64,000 nucleotides of DNA from Crossaster papposus (taxonomy: Eukaryota; Echinodermata; Asteroidea; Velatida; Solasteridae): NCBI GenBank assembly GCA_037893245.1, contig JBAIAA010000239.1, forward strand, positions 186,001 through 250,000. Reading direction: 5' to 3'. The notes beneath the pieces were generated by a model. The model had not been told where the DNA came from and did not search any database. It was given only the letters and a program-made list of their open reading frames with translations. Positions 37,601 through 48,300 of this stretch are shown here, piece by piece; the first letter of the stretch is position 1, and every line of letters starts with the position of its first letter. The translations under genes and the position numbers were made by a program.

Positions 37601-38040
37601 ATTTTAACGTTAACACACGCGTTTCAAATTCGCCATAGGTTTGTGCACACAATCCCCGCCCACAAATAAGGGCATGAAGGAAAGCATGCCCCGGGAAGGG
37701 GCTGGGTGTTAGGAGATAGAGGGGGGCCTCCAGGAATGGCAACATTAGCAATTTGACCCGGGGCATGCTTTGTTAGTATTTTATTTCGATTTTCTGAAAA
37801 TGTTAACGTTAACACACGCGTTTCAAATTCGCCATAGGTTTGTGCACACAATCCCCGCCCACAAATAAGGGCATGAAGGAAAGCATGCCCCGGGAAGGGG
37901 CTGGGTGTTAGGAGATAGAGGGGGGCCTCCAGGAATGGCAAAATTAGCAATTTGACCCGGGGCATGCTTTGTTAGTATTTTATTTCGATTTTCTGAAAAT
38001 TGTAACGTTAACACACGCGTTTCAAATTCGCCATAGGTGT
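34640..38040. repeat. Sub-family domain E, left of the insert
   Basis: Carries a 5-unit block (995 bp) present at about 35040-36030 and 36035-37030. Each copy has a T9 run (35192-35200, 36187-36195) and a C3 form of the left arm, GCATGCCCGGG (near 35301 and 36296), whose +1 and -1 cancel. A third related copy lies right of the insert with T9 at 38576-38584 but without the C3 form. Confidence 0.8.
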
Positions 38041-38054
38041 GTGTTCTTGTCTTG

Positions 38055-38073
38055 CATTACGATCGAGGATCGA
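38055..38073 (+). repeat. Left inverted arm of the insert
   Basis: CATTACGATCGAGGATCGA. It pairs with the right arm at 38208-38226 with 2 mismatches in 19. Confidence 0.8.
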
Positions 38074-38103
38074 AACACAAAAGAGAACAAAGGGAACAAA
38101 GGA

Positions 38104-38150
38104 TCCTCGATCGACGGTTTGCTTGTCCGAATTCTGTCCTCGATCGACAG
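38104..38150 (+). repeat. Two direct copies of TCCTCGATCGAC inside the insert
   Basis: Copies at 38104-38115 and 38137-38148, starts 33 bp apart. The second lies in an imperfect hairpin with arms CTGTC (38134-38138) and GACAG (38146-38150). Confidence 0.8.
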
Positions 38151-38207
38151 TGCAAGCGCAAAGCAATGGGGATTGGGTTAAGTAAAGGAAGAAAGGAAAA
38201 CACAATA

Positions 38208-38226
38208 TCGATCCTCGGTCGTTATG
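38208..38226 (-). repeat. Right inverted arm of the insert
   Basis: Plus strand TCGATCCTCGGTCGTTATG, the near reverse complement of the left arm at 38055-38073. The outer 14 bp on each side match at only 5 positions, so these are subterminal rather than terminal repeats. Confidence 0.8.
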
Positions 38227-39399
38227 TGGTTCACGACTGCGTGCACACAATCCCCGCCCACAAATAAGGGCATGAAGGAAAGCATGCCCCGGGAAGGGGC
38301 TGGGTGTTAGGAGATAGAGGGGGGCCTCCAGGAATGGCAAAATTAGCAATTTGACCCGGGGCATGCTTTGTTAGTATTTTATTTCGATTTTCTGAAAATT
38401 TTAACGTTAACACACGCGTTTCAAATTCGCCATATGTTTGTGCACACAATCCCCGCCCACAAATAAGGGCCTGAAGGAAAGCATGCCCCGGGAAGGGGCT
38501 GGGTGTTAGGAGATAGAGGGGGGCCTCCAGGAATGGCAAAATTAGCAATTTGACCCGGGGCATGCTTTGTTAGTATTTTTTTTTCGATTTTCTGAACATT
38601 TTAACGTTAACACACGCGTTTCAAATTCGCCATAGGTGTGTGCACACAATCCCCGCCCACAAATAAGGGAATGAAGGAAAGCATGCCCCGGGAAGGGGCT
38701 GGGTGTTAGGAGATAGAGGGGGCCTCCAGGAATGGCAAAATTAGCAATTTGACCCGGGGCATGCTTTGTTAGTATTTTATTTCGATTTTCTGAAAATGTT
38801 AACGTTAACACACGCGTTTCAAATGCGCCATAGGTTTGTGCACACAATCCCCGCCCACAAATAAGGGCATGAAGGAAAGCATGCCCCGGGAAGGGGCTGG
38901 GTGTTAGGAGATAGAGGGGGGCCTCCAGGAATGGCACAATTAGCAATTTGACCCGGGACATGCTTTGTTAGTATTTTATTTCGATTTTCTGAAAATTTTA
39001 ACGTTAACACACGCGTTTCAAATTCGCCATAGGTTTGTGCACACAATCCCCGCCCACAAATAAGGGCATGAAGGAAAGCATGCCCCGGGAAGGGGCTGGG
39101 TGTTAGGAGATAGAGAGGGGCCTCCAGGAATGGCAAAATTAGCAATTTGACCCGGGGCATGCTTTGTTAGTATTTTATTTCGATTTTCTGAAAATTTTAA
39201 CGTTAACACACGCGTTTCAAATTCGCCATATGTTTGTGCACACAATCCCCGCCCACAAATAAGGGCATGAAGGAAAGCATGCCCCGGGAAGGGGCTGGGT
39301 GTTAGGAGATAGAGGGGGGCCTCCAGGAATGGCAACATTAGCAATTTGACCCGGGGCATGCTTTGTTAGTATTTTATTTCGATTTTCTGAAAATTTTAA

Positions 39400-42300
39400 C
39401 GTTAACACACGCGTTTCAAATTCGCCATAGGTTTGTGCACACAATCCCCGCCCACAAATAAGGGCATGAAGAAAAGCATGCCCCGGGAAGGGGCTGGGTG
39501 TTAGGAGATAGAGGGGGGCCTCCAGGAATGGCAAAATTTGCAATTTGACCCGGGGCATGCTTTGTTAGTATTTTATTTCGATTTTCTGAAAATGTTAACG
39601 TTAACACACGCGTTTCAAATTCGCCATAGGTTTGTGCACACAATCCCCGCCCACAAATAAGGGCATGAAGGAAAGCATGCCCCGAGAAGGGGCTGGGTGT
39701 TAGGAGATAGAGGGGGGCCTCCAGGAATGGCAAAATTAGCAATTTGACCCGGGGCATGCTTTGTTAGTATTTTATTTCGATTTTCTGAAAATTTTAACGT
39801 TAACACACGCGTTTCAAATTCGCCATAGGTTTGTGCACACAATCCCCGCCCACAAATAAGGGCATGAAGGAAAGCATGCCCCGGGAAGGGGCTGGGTGTT
39901 AGGAGATAGAGGGGGGCCTCCAGGAATGGCAAAATTAGCAATTTGACCCGGGGCATGCTTTGTTAGTATTTTATTTCGATTTTCTGAAAATTGTAACGTT
40001 AACACACGCGTTTCAAATTCGCCATATGTGTGTGCACATAATCCCCGCCCACAAATAAGGGCATGAAGGAAAGCATGCCCCGGGAAGGGGCTGGGTGTTA
40101 GGAGATAGAGGGGGGCCTCCAGGAATGGCAAAATTAGCAATTTGACCCGGGGCATGCTTTGTTAGTATTTTATTTCGATTTTCTGAAAACTTTAACGTTA
40201 ACACACGCGTTTCAAATTCGCCATAGGTTTGTGCACACAATCCCCGCCCACAAATAAGGGCATGAAGGAAAGCATGCCCCGGGAAGGGGCTGGGTGTTAG
40301 GAGATAGAGAGGGGCCTCCAGGAATGGCAAAATTAGCAATTTGACCAGGGGCATGCTTTGTTAGTATTTTATTTCGATTTTCTGACAATTTTAACGTTAA
40401 CACACTCGTTTCAAATTCGCCATAGGTTTGTGCACACAATCCCCGCCCACAAATAAGGGCATGAAGGAAAGCATGCCCCGGGAAGGGGCTGGGTGTTAGG
40501 AGATAGAGGGGGGCCTCCAGGAATGGCAAAATTAGCAATTTGACCCGGGGCATGCTTTGTTAGTATTTTATTTCAATTTTCTGAAAATTTTAACGTTAAC
40601 ACACGCGTTTCAAATTCGCCATATGTTTGTGCACACAATCCCCGCCCACAAATAAGGGCATGAAGGAAAGCATGCCCCGGGAAGGGGCTGGGTGTTACGA
40701 GATAGAGGGGGGCCTCCAGGAATGGCAAAATTAGCAATTTGTCCCGGGGCATGCTTTGTTAGTATTTTATTTCGATTTTCTGAAAATTGTAACGTTAACA
40801 CACGCGTTTCAAATTCGCCATAGGTTTGTGCACACAATCCCCGCCCACAAATAAGGGCATGAAGGAAAGCATGCCCCGGGAAGGGGCTGGGTGTTAGGAG
40901 ATAGAGGGGGTCCTCCAGGAATGGCAAAATTAGCAATTTGACCCGGGGCATGCTTTGTTAGTATTTTATTTCGATTTTCTGAAAATTTTAACGTTAACAC
41001 ACGCGTTTCAAATTCGCCCTAGGTTTGTGCACACAATCCCCGCCCACAAATAAGGGCATGAAGGAAAGCATGCCCCGGGAAGGGGCTGGGTGTTAGGAGA
41101 TAGAGGGGGACCTCCAGGAATGGCAAAATTAGCAATTTTACTCGGGGCATGCTTTGTTAGTATTTTATTTCGATTTTCTGAAAATTTTAACGTTAACACA
41201 CGCGTTTCAAATTCGCCATATGTTTGTGCACACAATCCCCGCCCACAAATAAGGGCATGAAGGAAAGAATGCCCCGGGAAGGGGCTGGGTGTTACGAGAT
41301 AGAGGGGGGCCTCCAGGAATGGCAAAATTTGCAATTTGTCCCGGGGCATGCTTTGTTAGTATTTTATTTCGATTTTCTGAAAATTGTAACGTTAACACAC
41401 GCGTTTCAAATTCGCCATAGGTTTGTGCACACAATCCCCGCCCACAAATAAGGGCATGAAGGAAAGCATGCCCCGGGAAGGGGCTGGGTGTTAGGAGATA
41501 GAAGGGGGCCTCCAGGAATGGCAAAATTAGCAATTTGACCCGGGGCATGCTTTGTTAGTATTTTATTTCGATTTTCTGAAAATGTTAACGTTAACACACG
41601 CGTTTCAAATTCGCCATAGGTTTGTGCACACAATCCCCGCCCACAAATAAGGGCATGAAGGAAAGCATGCCCCGGGAAGGGGCTGGGTGTTAGGAGATAG
41701 AGGGGGGCCTCCAGGAATGGCAAAATTAGCAATTTGACCCGGGGCATGCTTTGTTAGTATTTTATTTTGATTTTCTGAAAATGTTAACGTTAACACACGC
41801 GTTTCAAATTCGCCATAGGTTTGTGCACACAATCCCCGCCCACAAATAAGGGCATGAAGGAAAGCATGCCCCGGGAAGGGGCTGGGTGTTAGGAGATAGA
41901 GGGGGGCCTCCAGGAATGGCAAAATTAGCAATTTGACCCGGGGCATGCTTTGTTAGTATTTTATTTCGATTTTCTGAAAATGTTAACGTTAACACACGCG
42001 TTTCAAATTCGCCATAGGTTTGTGCACACAATCCCCGCCCACAAATAAGGGCATGAAGGAAAGCATGCCCCGGGAATGGGCTGGGTGTTAGGAGATAGAG
42101 GGGGGCCTCCAGGAATGGCAACATTAGCAATTTGACCCGGGGCATGCTTTGTTAGTATTTTATTTCGATTTTCTGAAAATGTTAACGTTAACACACGCGT
42201 TTCAAATTCGCCATAGGTTTGTGCACACAATCCCCGCCCACAAATAAGGGCATGAAGGAAAGCATGCCCCGGGAAGGGGCTGGGTGTTAGGAGATAGAGG

Positions 42301-45300
42301 GGGGCCTCCAGGAATGGCAAAATTAGCAATTTGAACCGGGGCATGCTTTGTTAGTATTTTATTTCGATTTTCTGAAAATGTTAACGTTAACAAACGCGTT
42401 TCAAATTCGCCATAGGTTTGTGCACACAATCCCCGCCCACAAATAAGGGCATGAAGGAAAGCATGCCCCGGGAAGGGGCTGGGTGTTACGAGATAGAGGG
42501 GGGCCTCCAGGAATGGCAAAATTAGCAATTTGTCCCGGGGCATGCTTTGTTAGTATTTTATTTCGATTTTCTGAAAATTGTAACGTTAACACACGCGTTT
42601 CAAATTCGCCATAGGTTTGTGCACACAATCCCCGCCCACAAATAAGGGCATGAAGGAAAGCATGCCCCGGGAAGGGGCTGGGTGTTAGGAGATAGAGGGG
42701 GGCCTCCAGGAATGGCAAAATTAGCAATTTGACCCGGGGCATGCTTTGTTAGTATTTTATTTCGATTTTCTGAAAATTTTAACGTTAACACACGCGTTTC
42801 AAATTCGCCCTAGGTTTGTGCACACAATCCCCGCCCACAAATAAGGGCATGAAGGAAAGCATGCCCCGGGAAGGGGCTGGGTGTTAGGAGATAGAGGGGG
42901 ACCTCCAGGAATGGCAAAATTAGCAATTTTACTCGGGGCATGCTTTGTTAGTATTTTATTTCGATTTTCTGAAACTTTTAACGTTAACACACGCGTTTCA
43001 AATTCGCCATATGTTTGTGCACACAATCCCCGCCCACAAATAAGGGCATGAAGGAAAGAATGCCCCGGGAAGGGGCTGGGTGTTACGAGATAGAGGGGGG
43101 CCTCCAGGAATGGCAAAATTTGCAATTTGTCCCGGGGCATGCTTTGTTAGTATTTTATTTCGATTTTCTGAAAATGTTAACGTTAACACACGCGTTTCAA
43201 ATTCGCCATAGGTTTGTGCACACAATCCCCGCCCACAAATAAGGGCATGAAGGAAAGCATGCCCCGGGAAGGGGCTGGGTGTTAGGAGATAGAGGGGGGC
43301 CTCCAGGAATGGCAAAATTAGCAATTTGACCCGGGGCATGCTTTGTTAGTATTTTATTTTGATTTTCTGAAAATGTTAACGTTAACACACGCGTTTCAAA
43401 TTCGCCATAGGTTTGTGCACACAATCCCCGCCCACAAATAAGGGCATGAAGGAAAGCATGCCCCGGGAAGGGGCTGGGTGTTAGGAGATAGAGGGGGGCC
43501 TCCAGGAATGGCAAAATTAGCAATTTGACCCGGGGCATGCTTTGTTAGTATTTTATTTCGATTTTCTGAAAATGTTAACGTTAACACACGCGTTTCAAAT
43601 TCGCCATAGGTTTGTGCACACAATCCCCGCCCACAAATAAGGGCATGAAGGAAAGCATGCCCCGGGAAGGGGCTGGGTGTTAGGAGATAGAGGGGGGCCT
43701 CCAGGAATGGCAACATTAGCAATTTGACCCGGGCATGCTTTGTTAGTATTTTATTTCGATTTTCTGAAAATGTTAACGTTAACACACGCGTTTCAAATTC
43801 GCCATAGGTTTGTGTACACAATCCCCGCCCACAAATAAGGGCATGAAGGAAAGCATGCCCCGGGAAGGGGCTGGGTGTTAGGAGATAGAGGGGGGCCTCC
43901 AGGAATGGCAAAATTAGCAATTTGAACCGGGGCATGCTTTGTTAGTATTTTATTTCGATTTTCTGAAAATGTTAACGTTAACACACGCGTTTCAAATTCG
44001 CCATAGGTTTGTGCACACAATCCCCGCCCACAAATAAGGGCATGAAGGAAAGCATGCCCCGGGAAGGGAATGGGTGTTAGGAGATAGAGGGGGGCCTCCA
44101 GGAATGGCAAAATTAGCAATTTGACCCGGGGCATGCTTTGTTAGTATTTTATTTCGATTTTCTGAAAATGTTAACGTTAACACACGCGTTTCAAATTCGC
44201 CATAGGTTTGTGCACACAATCCCCGCCCACAAATAAGGGCATGAAGGAAAGCATGCCCCGGGAAGGGGCTGGGTGTTAGGAGATAGAGGGGGGCCTCCAG
44301 GAATGGCAAAATTAGCAATTTGACCCGGGGCATGCTTTGTTAGTATTTTATTTCGATTTTCTGAAAATTTTAACGTTAACACACGCGTTTCAAATTCGCC
44401 ATAGGTTTGTGCACACAATCCCCGCCCACAAATAAGGGCATGAAGGAAAGCATGCCCCGGGAAGGGGCTGGGTGTTAGGAGATAGAGGGGGGCCTCCAGG
44501 AATGGCAAAATTAGCAATTTGACCCGGGGCATGCTTTGTTAGTATTTTATTTCGATTTTCTGAAAATGTTAACGTTAACACACGCGTTTCAAATTCGCCA
44601 TAGGTTTGTGCACACAATCCCCGCCCACAAATAAGGGCATGAAGGAAAGCATGCCCCGGGAAGGGGCTGGGTGTTACGAGATAGAGGGGGGCCTCCAGGA
44701 ATGGCAAAATTAGCAATTTGTCCCGGGGCATGCTTTGTTAGTATTTTATTTCGATTTTCTGAAAATTGTAACGTTAACACACGCGTTTCAAATTCGCCAT
44801 AGGTTTGTGCACACAATCCCCGCCCACAAATAAGGGCATGAAGGAAAGCATGCCCCGGGAAGGGGCTGGGTGTTAGGAGATAGAGGGGGGCCTCCAGGAA
44901 TGGCAAAATTAGCAATTTGACCCGGGGCATGCTTTGTTAGTATTTTATTTCGATTTTCTGAAAATTTTAACGTTAACACACGCGTTTCAAATTCGCCCTA
45001 GGTTTGTGCACACAATCCCCGCCCACAAATAAGGGCATGAAGGAAAGCATGCCCCGGGAAGGGGCTGGGTGTTAGGAGATAGAGGGGGACCTCCAGGAAT
45101 GGCAAAATTAGCAATTTTACTCGGGGCATGCTTTGTTAGTATTTTATTTCGATTTTCTGAAACTTTTAACGTTAACACACGCGTTTCAAATTCGCCATAT
45201 GTTTGTGCACACAATCCCCGCCCACAAATAAGGGCATGAAGGAAAGAATGCCCCGGGAAGGGGCTGGGTGTTACGAGATAGAGGGGGGCCTCCAGGAATG

Positions 45301-48300
45301 GCAAAATTTGCAATTTGTCCCGGGGCATGCTTTGTTAGTATTTTATTTCGATTTTCTGAAAATGTTAACGTTAACACACGCGTTTCAAATTCGCCATGGG
45401 TTTGTGCACACAATCCCCGCCCACAAATAAGGGCATGAAGGAAAGCATGCCCCGGGAAGGGGCTGGGTGTTAGGAGATAGAGGGGGGCCTCCAGGAATGG
45501 CAAAATTAGCAATTTGACCCGGGGCATGCTTTGTTAGTATTTTATTTTGATTTTCTGAAAATGTTAACGTTAACACACGCGTTTCAAATTCGCCATAGGT
45601 TTGTGCACACAATCCCCGCCCACAAATAAGGGCATGAAGGAAAGCATGCCCCGGGAAGGGGCTGGGTGTTAGGAGATAGAGGGGGGCCTCCAGGAATGGC
45701 AAAATTAGCAATTTGACCCGGGCATGCTTTGTTAGTATTTTATTTCGATTTTCTGAAAATGTTAACGTTAACACACGCGTTTCAAATTCGCCATAGGTTT
45801 GTGTACACAATCCCCGCCCACAAATAAGGGCATGAAGGAAAGCATGCCCCGGGAAGGGGCTGGGTGTTAGGAGATAGAGGGGGGCCTCCAGGAATGGCAA
45901 AATTAGCAATTTGAACCGGGGCATGCTTTGTTAGTATTTTATTTCGATTTTCTGAAAATGTTAACGTTAACACACGCGTTTCAAATTCGCCATAGGTTTG
46001 TGCACACAATCCCCGCCCACAAATAAGGGCATGAAGGAAAGCATGCCCCGGGAAGGGAATGGGTGTTAGGAGATAGAGGGGGGCCTCCAGGAATGGCAAA
46101 ATTAGCAATTTGACCCGGGGCATGCTTTGTTAGTATTTTATTTCGATTTTCTGAAAATGTTAACGTTAACACACGCGTTTCAAATTCGCCATAGGTTTGT
46201 GCACACAATCCCCGCCCACAAATAAGGGCATGAAGGAAAGCATGCCCCGGGAAGGGGCTGGGTGTTAGGAGATAGAGGGGGGCCTCCAGGAATGGCAAAA
46301 TTAGCAATTTGACCCGGGGCATGCTTTGTTAGTATTTTATTTCGATTTTCTGAAAATTTTAACGTTAACACACGCGTTTCAAATTCGCCATAGGTTTGTG
46401 CACACAATCCCCGCCCACAAATAAGGGCATGAAGGAAAGCATGCCCCGGGAAGGGGCTGGGTGTTAGGAGATAGAGGGGGGCCTCCAGGAATGGCAAAAT
46501 TAGCAATTTGACCCGGGGCATGCTTTGTTAGTATTTTATTTCGATTTTCTGAAAATGTTAACGTTAACACACGCGTTTCAAATTCGCCATAGGTTTGTGC
46601 ACACAATCCCCGCCCACAAATAAGGGCATGAAGGAAAGCATGCCCCGGGAAGGGGCTGGGTGTTAGGAGATAGAGGGGGGCCTCCAGGAATGGCAAAATT
46701 AGCAATTTGACCCGGGGCATGCTTTGTTAGTATTTGATTTCGATTTTCTGAAAATGTTAACGTTAACACACGCGTTTCAAATTCGCCATAGGTTTGTGCA
46801 CACAATCCCCGCCCACAAATAAGGGCATGAAGGAAAGCATGCCCCGGGAAGGGGCTGGGTGTTAGGAGATAGAGGGGGGCCTCCAGGAATGGCAAAATTA
46901 GCAATTTGACCCGGGGCATGCTTTGTTAGTATTTTATTTCGATTTTCTGAAAATGTTAACGTTAACACACGCGTTTCAAATTCGCCATAGGTTTGTGCAC
47001 ACAATCCCCGCCCACAAATAAGGGCATGAAGGAAAGCATGCCCCGGGAAGGGGCTGGGTGTTAGGAGATAGAGGGGGGCCTCCGGGAATGGCAAAATTAG
47101 CAATTTAACCCGGGGCATGCTTTGTTAGTATTTTATTTCGATTTTCTGAAAATGTTAACGTTAACACACGCGTTTCAAATTCGCCATAGGTTTGTGCACA
47201 CAATCCCCGCCCACAAATAAGGGCATGAAGGAAAGCATGCCCCGGGAAGGGGCTGGGTGTTAGGAGATAGAGGGGGGCCTCCAGGAATGGCAAAATTAGC
47301 AATTTGAACCGGGGCATGCTTTGTTAGTATTTTATTTCGATTTTCTGAAAATGTTAACGTTAACACACGCGTTTCAAATTCGCCATAGGTTTGTGCACAC
47401 AATCCCCGCCCACAAATAAGGGCATGAAGGAAAGCATGCCCCGGGAAGGGAATGGGTGTTAGGAGATAGAGGGGGGCCTCCAGGAATGGCAAAATTAGCA
47501 ATTTGACCCGGGGCATGCTTTGTTAGTATTTTATTTCGATTTTCTGAAAATGTTAACGTTAACACACGCGTTTCAAATTCGCCATAGGTTTGTGCACACA
47601 ATCCCCGCCCACAAATAAGGGCATGAAGGAAAGCATGCCCCGGGAAGGGGCTGGGTGTTAGGAGATAGAGGGGGGCCTCCAGGAATGGAAAAATTAGCAA
47701 TTTGACCCGGGGCATGCTTTGTTAGTATTTTATTTCGATTTTCTGAAAATGTTAACGTTAACACACGCGTTTCAAATTCGCCATAGGTTTGTGCACACAA
47801 TCCCCGCCCACAAATAAGGGCATGAAGGAAAGCATGCCCCGAGAAGGGGCTGGGTGTTAGGAGATATAGGGGGGCCTCCAGGAATGGCAAAATTAGCAAT
47901 TTGACCCGGGGCATGCTTTGTTAGTATTTTATTTCGATTTTCTGAAAATTTTAACGTTAACACACGCGTTTCAAATTCGCCATAGGTTTGTGCACACAAT
48001 CCCCGCCCACAAATATGGGCATGAAGGAAAGCATGCCCCGGGAAGGGGCTGGGTGTTAGGAGATAGAGGGGGGCCTCCAGGAATGGCAAAATTAGCAATT
48101 TGACCCGGGGCATGCTTTGTTAGTATTTTATTTCGATTTTCTGAAAATGTTAACGTTAACACACGCGTTTCAAATTCGCCATAGGTTTGTGCACACAATC
48201 CCCGCCCACAAATAAGGGCATGAAGGAAAGCATGCCCCGGGAAGGGAATGGGTGTTAGGAGATAGAGGGGGGCCTCCAGGAATGGCAAAATTAGCAATTT

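Larger units (their letters stand above)
1..38040. repeat. 199-bp satellite array, left part
   Basis: Uninterrupted head-to-tail copies of a 199-bp unit, all in the same orientation. The TCAAATTCGCC point recurs at 3, 202, 401 and onward; from 12152 to 37823 there are exactly 129 units of 199 bp with no net indel. Before 11753 the spacing gains 9 bp over 59 units, fully explained by eleven G7 units (+1 each), one extra A near 6031 (+1) and three G5 units (-1 each). Units differ by a few substitutions that fall at recurrent sites, so copies are classifiable into sub-families. Known biology: arrays like this are typical of eukaryotic heterochromatin and often of centromeres. Centromeric function is inference only; nothing here proves kinetochore binding. 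Confidence 0.98.
38041..38240. mobile_element. 200-bp foreign insert with inverted arms, unclassified
   Basis: The only non-satellite sequence in the window. It breaks one unit between CCATAGGTGT and GTGCACACAATCC and both sides stay in register. GTG is present at both borders (38041-38043 and 38241-38243), which fits a 3-bp target duplication around a 197-bp element (38044-38240). Near-terminal arms CATTACGATCGAGGATCGA (38055-38073) and the reverse complement of 38208-38226 match at 17 of 19 positions and lie 14 bp from the two borders. A TCCTCGATCGAC motif occurs at 38104-38115 and 38137-38148, as TCCTCGGTCG at 38212-38221 and inverted at 38061-38069. It has no coding capacity of note. Best read as a short non-autonomous foldback or MITE-like element; its termini match no superfamily I can name. 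Filler DNA from break repair is the alternative. Confidence 0.6.

Noticed and set aside
38044..38240. Assignment of the insert to CACTA, Stowaway, Tourist/Harbinger or SINE classes
   Set aside because: Termini are not CACTA, the border duplication is GTG rather than TA or TWA, there is no poly(A) or simple tail, and I see no clear pol III A/B boxes. Left unclassified.
38041..38240. Insert as one unit of a second, unrelated satellite (length 200 bp)
   Set aside because: The length match to 199 is likely coincidence: only one copy exists here and its foldback symmetry suggests an element. Cannot be fully excluded without a genome search.
38008..38364. 118-codon minus-strand frame running through the insert
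   Set aside because: The insert lacks stops in this frame, but both ends of the frame are satellite and no known domain is visible; the repeated VDRG/LDR-like residues only reflect the TCGATCGA DNA motif.
43396..43935. Longer 179-180-codon minus-strand frames (43396-43935, 45385-45924, 50359-50901, 61819-62358) as real proteins
   Set aside because: Each is made by a 1-bp deletion or a 2-bp insertion in one unit that joins two repeat frames; there is no new domain.
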